A DNA stretch of 64,000 nt from Madurella fahalii (Eukaryota > Ascomycota > Sordariomycetes > Sordariales), in assembly GCA_029876055.1 (NCBI GenBank), contig CM056874.1, positions 2,108,001-2,172,000 of the forward strand. Direction: 5' to 3'. Below are positions 23,508 to 34,291 of the stretch, piece after piece. Position 1 is the first letter of the stretch, and each line of letters begins with the position of its first letter. The translations under genes and the position numbers were made by a program. The notes beneath the pieces are model-generated. The model had not been told where the DNA came from, made no database searches, and saw only the letters and a list, made by a program, of their open reading frames with translations.

Positions 23508-24370
23508 ATGAGATCGGCTAATTTTTTTTTGCAGGCATTGGCTACTAGAGCAGAATATGACGATTTAACCTGTACGATGTTCGGAGGATTGGTCGAGCCT
23601 ATTTCAGTCCAAGGGGCGACTAGCTATACTGTGGTAGTAGGGCTAAATTATGAGAAGATCGTCCAGTTCCGAAATATAAACATCCAGCTAGACATAAGAA
23701 TGTTAGACCTAACTAGACAGATTCATAGAGAAGTTATGCCCATAGGTGCTATCTTAGGCCGAATTGGTAATAACAGGTAACGATAGCTCGTAATATACGA
23801 GATAGATAGACTACTAAGAGATAACTACACTATAGTATACACCTCTCTAGTGGAGGTACTCTAAAGCTAATTAGCTGTGGTATATAGCCTAATAAGATTC
23901 GCTGAGACTCCGTATTAACTTCTTTACTCTAGGTTAGCTAATATTATAAAATAAGGTTCTTTATATAGGTCTAATGCAGACTGGTAACTCTAGACTAGTA
24001 TGCTTTCTCAGCTATTGCTACCAAGCTCTATAGCAAGCTTGACGACATCTCTTCCTCCAGTATTCTTACTATCCACTTCGGGCTAGCTCTTAACGCAGTA
24101 AGAAAATATCTGCTGATACTCATTTCTAGAGATTTTCTATTAGCATTCACTCATAGCAACCTCAACGAGTTGAATATCTTTGTCGATAGCGGTAGCGGCA
24201 TTATTATAGGAGTTATTGACTGAACTGATACAGGCATTCAACCCTTCAGTCTTACTCTATATATGCTAGAAAAATCTATTAGTAGTATAGACTCTAATGG
24301 ATAAATCTACCTCGATAACGCCAGTATACTAAGGGATAAGTTCTAGAGAGTATTCACCTACTATACTAGG
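23508..24370 (+). pseudogene. APH/choline-kinase-like phosphotransferase, RIP-inactivated
   Basis: One frame runs from ATG 23508 (MRSANFFLQALATRAEYDD) with clear similarity to fungal phosphotransferases of the APH fold. AILGRIGNN and YEIDRL are followed by the catalytic-loop remnant FTHSNLNELNIFVD (about 24145-24190; expected HGDLN...N) and GVIDxTDTGIQPF (about 24210-24250; expected the DW metal-binding motif, W changed to a stop). At least eight further stops all fit C->T or G->A. The invariant catalytic Asp is changed to Asn. A non-transposon gene destroyed by RIP, either as a former duplicate or by leakage from neighbours. Confidence 0.75.
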
Positions 24371-24375
24371 TAGGT

Positions 24376-24511
24376 TGTAAGAGAGCACGCAGTAAACTAC
24401 TCTGCCAATGAACTAAAAGATCCGCCAGTTCAATCACTTCGTGATTGAATGCTGCGCACCACTTGCTTATATCACACACCCGGGGCTGCGCCCTCAGCCG
24501 GTCTCGTGATA
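24376..24511 (+). mobile_element. Solo mini-LTR family E, 136 bp, TSD TAGGT
   Basis: TGTAAGAGAGCACGC...CTCGTGATA with TAGGT at 24371-24375 and 24512-24516. Same length as both LTRs of the TRIM-like element at 7683-8267 and much less mutated. Confidence 0.85.
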
Positions 24512-24516
24512 TAGGT

Positions 24517-25668
24517 ATCCTACTTATAGATAAGAATTATTTAGATTATAAGAAAGATAGGATATCTTCTCCAGTATCAAATGTTCTATAGTACTAGGTA
24601 CAAGGAAATTATAGAGATCGAGAATATAAATATTAAAAAGAGATGTCTATATCTTAAGATAATTCTTTAAAGTAGCTAAATACGATCCTATATAAGCTTT
24701 AGAATTCTATACCTAGCTATAGTAATAGCCGTTCTAAATTTAATTCTCTAAGACCTCTTATAATATCCGCTATTAGATAGACAACCAGCCTATCTTATAA
24801 CCTTAGTTAATAACTTCCTCCCTGTATAATACGTCGATTACGACCTCCTTATTAATATCGACCTCTATATTAATACCACTCTTAATATCTAGGAGCCCCT
24901 TACCGTCAATAAAGACCTTATAAAGTCCCTTCACAGTCTCAGTATAATATTTGTTACTCTTAAACTCGGTAGTACCATCTATATTTTATATAAAGGTCTA
25001 ACTCATAACCTTATAAACCTTACCTATATTGGCTATATTAATATCTATTATAATAGTACTATAGTTATCTGATAGGACGAACTTCTGTATATCCCGGAGG
25101 TTACCATTTCCATTTAGGAGCTAGATCCTGATAAGGCTCGCCAAGTTCTTCTATATTAGGTAGCTTTATATAGTGGAGATAAAGGTAATCTCGTTAGCAG
25201 TAATCTGTAAGAGAGAACTCTACTGGTATTTATAGGATATGAATTAGCTATCAGTACCTAGTACGAAAATATAGTATATACATCTCTGAGTACCACTTCC
25301 TTGACATTAGTTAGGTAGGTTTAGCACATATCGAGCTTAGTTATAGGCTACCCAAGTATAACTCAGCTGGAGGCTACATATAAGTGACTATAGACTAGGT
25401 AGTATATGAACTTTTCTTAGACATTATACTTCTCGAGTAAACTCTTAAGATCTGCGAGGATAGTATCGTCAACATTAGGCTAATCGTGATCATCGGGAAA
25501 CACGTTATAGCTTTACCACTAGACGGTCAGTATAGGTTTATCAGATAGGGGGAGTTTATATATAGGTTAAGCTTATACTAGCCGAGATTTCTCTAGACTA
25601 TCTAATATAAGTGCTATATTAAGGCTAGGGATAACTATATAGTTGAGGACGTTTACAGTAGCTATTAT
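24517..25668. other. RIP-mutated unassigned sequence
   Basis: Strongly AT-rich. On the minus strand (about 24830-25100) a stretch reads DGTTEFKSNKYYTETVKGL without stops, but I do not recognise the family. Confidence 0.5.
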
Positions 25669-26027
25669 TGTGAGGATCAAGGATCCAAGGGTAGTAAGAC
25701 CAGAGTGTCTGGGTACAAGCAGTGCACGCGCAACGTAGGAGCAGAGTGCTCATTAGGGGTTGAGTGGTGGTCTCATTGAACTCTGCCTCTCCCCTAAGCT
25801 CTGTCTCCCGCCCTCCTTCTTATGCCCGTGACAGTATCGCTAGGGCTTACTTCCCCGCTCTGCTGCTTTGTCGTCCTCCTTGCTGGTGCGCTCCTTCGAC
25901 GCTCATCTGACGCGCTATTTATGCCATTCCAGCTTAGTGCCGTTGTTGCTTCTGAGGCTCGCTTACGCTGCGGCTCCGAGGCTTCCGGACCGCGCCTCAC
26001 GCTGGCCCCGCTCAGCCGGTCCTCACA
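25669..26027 (-). repeat. Solo LTR family C, 359 bp, TSD ATTAT, inverted
   Basis: Same length as 20809-21167 and nearly identical; one transversion-type difference was noticed (GATACGG versus GATACTG). ATTAT at 25664-25668 and 26028-26032. Own target duplications are intact on both copies, so no recombination between them has occurred. Confidence 0.95.
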
Positions 26028-28099
26028 ATTATAAACAGTATTACTTAGATTATATCTTAGATAAAGGGTGGAATAGAAGGGAGAAGAAGTGAAATTAGTA
26101 CGTTAATAGGAGAATGAGTAGAGTTATTTATAGAGGTCTAGTTGTTCTTCCTACTAATAGAAATATCCTCTATATTATATATAGCAATTAGTAGCTCATC
26201 TATAATTCTCGTATAGGCAGTAATACATAGCGCGCAGTTTATACCAAGGACGCTACTAGAGAGGAGGTACTGCTAGTCATTGTCTACTCGGTTTGGCTGC
26301 CCCCCATGACTCAGCAGATTGTAGACGCCTAACACATCGCTAACTCTATAGCACTTCGTATAAAGCAAGAGGAGGTAAAGCAAGGCTAGGCTGAAGTAGG
26401 AAGTCCTCCTATCTCGGGAATATATAAGATCATTGACCTATCCATTCACAGCTATCAGTGATTGGATATAGTAAACGTTGTATCTAGTAGGAGCGAAGGC
26501 TGAGTAAAGGGGCTTAAATGTAAGTCGTTTAGGAAAAGAGATATTTATATAAGTAAAAGGAGATGTATAGCAGATAATATAAGCTATAAATTCTTCGAGC
26601 GAGTCTAGCTTATAGACGTCGTTAGCTAACTATTAGCGTAAATTACAATAGGGATAAAGTACAGATAATCTTTTTAATATAACTAGTATATAAATAATAC
26701 CCAGTATTAAATACTATCCAAGGACAAGATCTGCTATCCTATTTATAGAGTGAATGAAGTACAGAGAATTCGTACTGCTAACTAGCGAGGTAGGGCTTCT
26801 ATATTTTTACTGCAATCATAAGACGTTATATAGCTGGTAGCTCTAGCCTCCTAAACAACTTAGATAATAAGCCGCTATATTATTTTATCCGTACTAGCTA
26901 TACAATATATTGGCTAAACTATATATATAGAACTAAGCGGAAGGCACTTAACTTAGTTGAAGCATCTCTTTAAATAACTGATTCTACTTCTAGGTTTGTC
27001 CATTAGCCGGCGCTTATAGTTAGTAGGCTTGGCCATAGACAGTGAACGTTTATAAGTGTAGAGGAGATACACCGCGCAGAAAAACGTATATGAAAGTATG
27101 CTACCTCGCTTATATAGGAGACTTATAAGGGACAGGCATCTAGTAGCTAGGTGATGACACCCGAGACCACATCCACAAAAGGAATAAGGCAAGCACAACC
27201 TCGCTATACTCACTGAGCTAATAGAAACCCATAACAGGGACCTACTAGGGCAGTACCACATACCAATTAGACGATAACAAAAATAGTTGGACTGTAGATT
27301 CAACGCCTTACTCGGTGAAACTCAAATTCTTATAATAATATACACATTAGCATATAAAAAGGAACTAGTTCTCAGTATCAACGCTCAGAGTACTCGATAT
27401 AAAAGACGTATAGAGAAGCCACTAAGCTTGAGTTATTTCGGACACAGCAGCTATAAACCTATATCCGCCCTACATTCCAATAGATTATATAAGAGAAGAG
27501 GAGGTAAAGCAAGGCTAGGCTAGACAGAAGTCCTCTAGTCTTAAAGATCACGTTATATAATTAGCTAATTGACACCGCTTCAAAGCATTCATCAGCAAAA
27601 TAGAAATACCAATAATTAACCAATCTCATAACCCTAGGCAAGGTCTTCAGCTTCGCCGTAGTATCTAAGGTTTAGCAATATACGAAGCCCCGGGTCGATG
27701 AGTTCTATATATTCAATAGCCCCTAGCCTCGCCCAGGCACATTCGTTGGACAGCCGTCTCTTCCTAGGCTCCCGATTACTCGAAGATCGGCTGTCTCAGT
27801 TATACTGGCAGCTGACGCCGATGGTTCTGTCCCGGGGGTAAAAGCAGACTATTACATTAAGATGTTCATCATGCATGTTGGTTCTCCCAGATCGCTCTAC
27901 AATAAAGGCCCAACAATCTTTATCCATGTCCGTATATACGCCGAGTCAGTTTCGGTTGCTGGATGAGAGAACTTCTCAGTGCTTACAGCGTTCTGGTGTA
28001 TAAATAAGAAAGTCAAATCTAGTTAGTTACAGGGCTATCTAACAAGTACTCTGCTTGCTACTCATATAGCACGCTTCAAGTTAGCCACGCTCAACAACA
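26028..28099. other. Degraded repeat block
   Basis: No gene is supported. A 23-bp segment (GAGGAGGTAAAGCAAGG onward) occurs at about 26370 and again at about 27497, so an element of about 1.1 kb may be bounded there. From about 27700 the composition is more genic, and a plus-strand stretch (KADYYIKMFIMHVGSPRS, about 27840-27900) may be an unrecognised gene fragment. Confidence 0.45.
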
Positions 28100-29922
28100 C
28101 TACCTCGCTGACTGTTGACCCCACCCCCATTCTGCATCCTGGAGTTCTTCGTCCCTGGCTCTACTAGCATCCTCGCTGCTATCGGCTTCCCCGGGGTTAG
28201 CTCGAGAATGGTTGGGTATGGGTAGGCTCTCTAGTGCGGGGTGACCCCCATATGTTGCAGCGCGTAATAGGTTGGATGAGAGCACACCAAATCAGGTCTT
28301 ATCATGGCTTTACCTGAGTGGACTGATACATGGGCACCCGGATTCCATGGCGGTGAAGCACCCAACTCGTGAGGACCAGCCACTTCAGCCCATTTCAATT
28401 CATTGGAGTCCGCTTTCGCAGGCGATTGGAGGGGCGAGGAACCGGCTAGACTGGTGCTTAGAAACCGCAGGGCTCAATGTGTTCTCGACGTGTTTACCAT
28501 TTTCTCGGGTGTATACTGACCACGGCAAATGCCTCATAGGCAGATTAGTAAGCTCCAATCATTGGCGAGGGTTCGCGTTCTGGTTAAAAAAACGGGGAGC
28601 GTTATCAGTCCGAGTTTTTGGCCTATGCACAAAATAGTAATTTTCATGAAATTCCAAGCCGAGTGACTTCCAGGAGAGTAGTATAGAGGTTTCTTCTCTG
28701 TTCCATCTTTGTTACCGAATACCTGTCTCTAGCCAACTCGGGCAAGGGATAACCGAGCCCTATAAGCGAATGGCTGAGAGGTCAACCGGAGACCAACTAT
28801 GTCGTACACTTCACTAGAATACTGGACGTGGACCATCGAAGCTACGAAACATTAGAAGATGTCTTTAAGCCGGCAAGGGTACGGAACAAAGTAAGTTTCC
28901 GCCACTTCCCAGAGATATCTACAGACATGTCTGCCAAGGAATACTAGCAACATGCCGAGAAAGAGGGGACGAAAGTAACTATTTGTAGCTAGAACCAGCT
29001 CGCTGCTGGACGCGTCAACGTGCAAGTACTGTGGTAACTGCATGAACAACGTATCCCCACCCCCCTTTCCACTATCGTGGCCAAGCGGGTGAGCATCGAG
29101 GCGCCGGGAGCCTTCTGCCGGCCAGGTAGCAACATGCCGAGCCTGCCGGCGGGGTGATCCGGCCACGTCTTCATGTCGAATATCATGAAACGATGTCCGA
29201 GGCTGCAAGCTTGTGATAGGACAGGCATGAGGCTCTGTCTGTATCACTACGTACTGCTCTAATTGGTCATGTGGGGTCCTCATTATCTCTTGAGCTTGGC
29301 ATTGTGCCTGCATATCTAGATGCACTGGGTTCCATTTTGGCCCCAAAATTGAGTCGTCCTCGGAGGTACTTCAGAGCCCCGCTTCCTTGAGGCTGCAGGA
29401 CAGCGATTCGGTACAGCCAACGCCCGCGTTTCCCTCGCATCTCAGCTAATGGGATGAGGCTATGACCGCTAACAGATGGGCCTTGATACGGCTCTGCGTG
29501 AAACAAGGCCTCCGAAGCTGCGTCTAGGCAGAAGTGCAGTTTCCGGGACATATGCCCATTCACGCGCCAAGTGTGCGTTAGATGTCCCAAGTCAGAGCCG
29601 GGCCGATTGTGTCGCGCTTGACAACCACCTGAATTGCCAGATGTGACAACTCTGTCGTGATGATTGTAACAGTGTCTTGTCACTGCGGGTGGTGGAGAGT
29701 TCGCCAGGGTGGTATGCAATGGATATCGCTTAGACAGCCACGGACATCGAAACCCTGTGCCGTTCCCTCTCGAGTAGCCGCAGAACCGCAACATCCAGCA
29801 CTGCTGGTTCCGCTTGTCGTCAGAGCAGCTGGATGTTGTGGTATAAAGATCATCCGTTTGGAAGGCTGGAAACAATTGCCCTCTTGTGCATCCTCTCTCG
29901 CCACAGCTCGACCGTCTCAAAC
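28100..29922. other. GC-normal region without a recognisable gene
   Basis: Several medium ORFs exist on both strands (for example minus 28852-29346 and minus 29267-30124) but none resembles a known family and they overlap each other. Could be a decayed gene or long untranslated/intergenic DNA. Confidence 0.4.
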
Positions 29923-30650
29923 ATGGCAGCCATCGTCGACCCTGCCTGTTACAACAATCTCCCCTCCCTTGAGGAGGCAAACATTTGCCGCCAGCTCTGT
30001 ACTTATCTATGCCCACCCCATCTGCGATGCTGACCCCTCGAATCTTTATACAGGCTCCGTTCGTCGACGACATCATCAACGGCCCCATCCGCGATGTCTT
30101 CCTCATGCACGCTGCCCAGCGCACCTTCTGCCTTTACCTCCAGCACCACCACCACACCGTCGGCGCTGACGAGGCTGTCGTCAAAGTGGAACGCACCGCG
30201 CATTTGATGGATGGCCAGGCCATGAAAGATATATTTCCTTCGGGAACAAGGTCGTTCCGACGACATGGATGACCTCTGGTGGCAAGGTACTCCCAATGGA
30301 GTTCGCTGCCTTCCCTGCGTATGTCGTGTTTCTTCAGCATTTTCTCGTCATGTTCTTTCTGACCTTTGAACCTCTTTACCAGCACTGCCACGACAGCTGC
30401 CCCTACGCCAGCCTTCCTCGCGGAATTTCTCTCCGTTCTTGCCTCGAATGCGTGCGACGGTCTGTTCAGCATTGACACCATCGCCAGCGGTGATTGGTCC
30501 GGGATGAAAATTGGCGATGCGAGCGTTGTGGTGCCCAGCAACGACAGTGACGGCCACGGCCAGGACAAGTTCATCCCCGTCGCGTTCGCGTTCGACGAGG
30601 AGAAGTGCAAGTTCAGGAAGGACCACAAGCACTCGTCAAAGCCCAAGTAA
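29923..30650 (+). pseudogene. Unknown small protein gene, probably frameshifted
   Basis: Coding-like sequence starts at ATG 29923 (MAAIVDPACYNNLPSLEEA). A GT-AG intron is suggested at 29999-30053 (branch GCTGAC), followed by APFVDDIINGPIRDVFLMHA and DGQAMKD (30054-30230). The frame then jumps to FGNKVVPTTWMTSGGKV. The jump can be explained by two extra bases in GATATATTTCC (30226-30236). A last exon follows an intron at 30318-30381 and ends FRKDHKHSSKPK at TAA 30650. I do not recognise the family. The exon 1-2 junction also does not keep phase, so the gene is likely broken. Confidence 0.45.
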
Positions 30651-30869
30651 GACAAGTCAAGCACGGACCAGCTGTCGAGCACGGACCAGCTCTCAAGCAC
30701 GGGCTAGGGTGTCAGCTGAGGTATAAAACCGACGGCAGAGGACTTTATTGTTCATTTCAAGTTAGTCAGACAGGCAGATGGACAATTGAATATCCTCTCG
30801 CTACTTGCATCCCCTCTCTCGGATCAATACCGCATCTCCCCATAAAGCTCACATCCGAACTACTACGTC

Positions 30870-32166
30870 ATGAGCTTTCGTGACGATTGGCCCAAGATGC
30901 CAGATGGCAGCGATTTCGATGGCCAGCAGCTGCTCACTCTGGTCCGCAACGGCACTAGTCCCTTCCAGGAAGTCTGGGATGTAAATCTACTGTCGAATCG
31001 ACCGGATATCGTGGCACGTTTGGCCCGTGGCGACGTCAACATGCCCAACTATGAAGGCTTCCCAATTCATGTTCAAATCCCCGAGGTCAGGTTCGAGGCG
31101 GCGGTGTACGAGCTCTTGCGCTCAGAGCCAAATATCTTGGCCTCCCCCCTGCTTTACTACCGTATCCCAATGCAGCATGTTGGTCCTAGACTTGATCGCC
31201 CTCAAGATATCGCGGGCCGTCGCCTGTTGGTGTTTGAAAGAGCAGAGGGAGAGAGCAATGTAGGGCGCGATCTCAACTCAGAACAGTAGATACGCCCCAA
31301 TTTCAGCTATCTGCTCGGCTCTTTGTGCTAATCTTTCTTCTAGGCCTGTCTTCTCGCTCAGTCAGCCAGTATCCGCGCATCACTGTTCAACTTCCAACTC
31401 CCGCTTGACTTCGCCACTGTTTGGCTCCGCGAACGCCTCTTTGAACAGAAGCCCAAATCGCTCCCCGTTCCCGTTGCTCCCACACGCGAGTTCTGCGTTA
31501 CTCTTTTCACGGCCAAGATCGAAGCGACAATTAGGAACATAGGCGACATGATCGGGTGGGAGGATGACAATAACACCGTTGGTCCCATTACTGCGGCGGC
31601 CAAGCAACTACTCTTACGTCTCATCCCATACATAATACCTGCAGAGAGCGGTCAAACTTCTCTATATCGTCTCGTTCTCGACCACGGCGATTTCGGCATT
31701 CACAACATATCAATTACAATGGATGCAAACGGCTAACCCCTCGTAACGTCCCTCTACGACTGGGAGACCGGGTGCATTGTGCCAGCTCTCTTATCCGATC
31801 TGTTGATGGCGGTAACTGTTGATCTAGTGACAGATGAGAATGCCGCCCCTTCAATAACTCGAGTGTCCGATGACGCAACTCCGAGCGACCACGCGCAATG
31901 CATGACATAGGCCAGGCAATATTTCAAGGTATGTTCTTCGTTCAAGCGTCGTCTTTCTCAGTGCATAGACAGAGAAGCAACTGCCTTTCTCTATACAGGT
32001 TCTCTTCAATCAAGCGCCCGATTACGAACATGCAATCCAGGCAGGGAAAGATGCGCGCCACCTCTGGTTTGCGTTGCGAGAGTGGCGAGGTGACGAGCCG
32101 GAGAGATATTTTGGTGATTTGGGAGCTTGGGCTGAACGGAGGATGAATGAGCTTAGCGTTGATTGA
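30870..32166 (+). pseudogene. APH-family phosphotransferase gene with two nonsense changes
   Basis: Starts MSFRDDWPKMPDGSDFDG at 30870 and includes RRLLVFERAEGESN near 31220-31258. An intron (about 31288-31344) follows, then the catalytic region LVLDHGDFGIHN (31672-31708), LYDWETG (31750-31775) and, after a last intron (about 31930-31998), KDARHLWFALREWRGDEPE and FGDLGAWAERR ending at about 32166. Catalytic HGD and DW motifs are intact. Two in-frame stops are seen: TAA at about 31735 where the family has Gln (CAA) and TAG at about 31908 where Trp is expected (TGG). Both are single transitions, so this is a lightly hit allele. Function would be small-molecule or kinase-like phosphorylation; substrate unknown. 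Confidence 0.7.
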
Positions 32167-32680
32167 GTGATGTTATGAGACGGGTCAAGACAGCGCGGGC
32201 TGATGCTGCAGCTGGGAATGGCTACAGAGAAAACGCCGGATGGAAATACCTCGACGGAAAGAGGAAGTCGACATGTGGACAAAGTCCGATTGGTGGGAAG
32301 GCTCAGTCCTGATGAGACTGATGATCGCACACCCCTCCTCCATTAGCGCTATGGTGCAACGCGTTCCTTTATCCTCAGCTCGCTCCCTCGTCGCCCTCCG
32401 CTGGCAGCGCAGCTCGGCGGCCGGATCGGGTAGGCTAAAGTACCGTGAGACCGCAGTCTCGCGCGATCTGCCTGTCGCGACGGGCAGGGGCCAGCTTCTA
32501 CGCTGGCGCTGGCGCTAGTCGGCCTCACCGTAGTGGCCTTGGTGACCATTGGTAGTGTGGGAGCATGTGGCCTTGCCAGGCGGGTACTGTTGAAACAACC
32601 GAGCATAAGTCTCTGGCCCGAATCGCTCGGGTGACGGCGGCCATCTCTGCCGGCTTTCAGGACCACACTTTGGCGGCTCA
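32167..32680. other. Intergenic, no gene seen
   Basis: GC-normal. Short ORFs overlap on both strands with no family resemblance. Confidence 0.5.
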
Positions 32681-32905
32681 ACGTTTTGCCTACATGCGGT
32701 TGATGAAGCCGGGCAAGTTTTGATCTGCACATGTTGTTTTGACCTTGTTTAGGCTGCAAGGACCTAATTTGTGGTAGTGTCGCCTGGCCTATCTTATCTA
32801 TCTTGTCTTTCAAGTATTTAGCTACCTTTACCCTTCCCCGTGTTTTGATAGTGGGTTGGGGAAAACTGCCTCTAGAGGACAGGGTCCCTCTAGTCAGAGG
32901 GATAT
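32681..32905 (-). repeat. Repeat family B fragment, inverted
   Basis: Reverse-complement match to part of 49880-50670: TGTTGTTTTGACCTTGTTTAG near 32730-32755 and TTGGGGAAAACTGCC near 32857, with the middle deleted. Contains an imperfect copy of the family's palindrome (GTCCCTCTAGTCAGAGGGAT). Confidence 0.75.
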
Positions 32906-34291
32906 AGTTGCGAGGAATACAAGTCACAGAAGTTCCCCGCCCGTGCAAGCGTTGGTTGTTCTGTTAGCAGACCGGCTGGAGCCCGTTAGTCTACCGCTCC
33001 TCCCTTTACTGCATTCGCAGCGCCATCCAATACCTTTACCAAATACCATCCCAAGTCGTATCTCAACCTTAGAAGTCCAAAACTTTTGTTGCCGTTTGAC
33101 CCAGAAATGGCCTGTGGGTGGACCTTGATTCGACCTCAACTATCTATAACGTTCTTACATGTCCGAAGGATGACCAACTCTACTCGCTCCGCCGGCATAC
33201 AGCTATTGTCGAAGATAGGGCGTGTCACGTCGGTATTCCTAGCTAGATTAGACGGAACAAGCATTGATTATTAGCGGATATCGTTGGATATTAGCTAGCA
33301 GGCGACGCCGAGCCTAGTAAACTAGAAGGCTGGTATGCTGAGTATACTGGTATCATGTTAAAGATTGCTTAATCAACTTCAGATATGGGGAGAGCGAGGC
33401 CTGAGATATATACACCTTAGGTATAATACCTCCTATACCCTGTAGCTATTCCAGGGCCTTGGACCCTGAACATTCCGCTTCAACATGATATTTTAAACTG
33501 AGCAGGGGGCTTTTTGGCCGGAGTCCCAGATCAGTCTATATTGATCCGTACTATCAGCCACTTCCCACTTGAATCCTCCACAAGTAATATTAGAGTCTCC
33601 TACTTCTATATAATTTTGGGTATCCTCGTGATCCTGATTGCCTTCCGGAGCAAACGCTTCTGGTTGTAAGCGGCCAACGGCCCTCTGCGTCCTTGATCGT
33701 GGCGATAGTGGCAAACTTCAAGGCTCCTCGGCCCTCCTTTTACCTCTTCTTGAAGCAGATAATTCTTGAGATCTCGTCTGTTTACCATAGGTGGCACGGT
33801 GGCGGTCTTCCGTTCGCCTGTTTCGTATACTTAACCTCAATCTTATTCACTTGGGTTTCCGCCAGGTAGCTATCCGATATCATAAGCAACCGCCGTTACC
33901 ACGAAGCGATTAGTCCTCCTCTCACTTCATTACGTTACCACACCCACATGAAAGCTCATCGCCGAGGTGGCTATCCCCCGCCCTGCAATATGCCCGTTCT
34001 GCACTTCGACATGGCCAGTACGCTTGATCTCTGTGGGACGATGCAGAAGTTGAGGTACGGAGCGAAACCCCTGCATTCTTACAGGTTGCGTTTAGATATA
34101 TAATCTGCCTGTGATGCCGGTACATCCGCTGAGTGACTGCCGCCAAGACTTGTCCTTTCATACGACCACGATATGAGGCGGGGGCTCAAGCCTGACATGA
34201 GACTCAGGCTCGGCCAATGTCAACCCAAGAAGTGATAGTACCCGAGAACAATGCGTTTGTCAGTTGAATTCCTATAAAATCACATCAGAGG
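32906..34291. other. Intergenic, partly AT-rich
   Basis: No supported gene. AT content is raised around 33240-33480. ORFs of 60-80 codons on the minus strand (33493-34161) look incidental. Confidence 0.5.

Noticed and set aside
20809..26027. A second LTR-mediated inversion between the two inverted LTR C copies
   Set aside because: Each copy has its own intact matching 5-bp duplication (TCTTC; ATTAT), so the interval has not been inverted.
29267..30124. 285-codon minus-strand ORF
   Set aside because: Mostly antisense to a better supported plus-strand gene, Cys/Arg-rich composition and no family resemblance.
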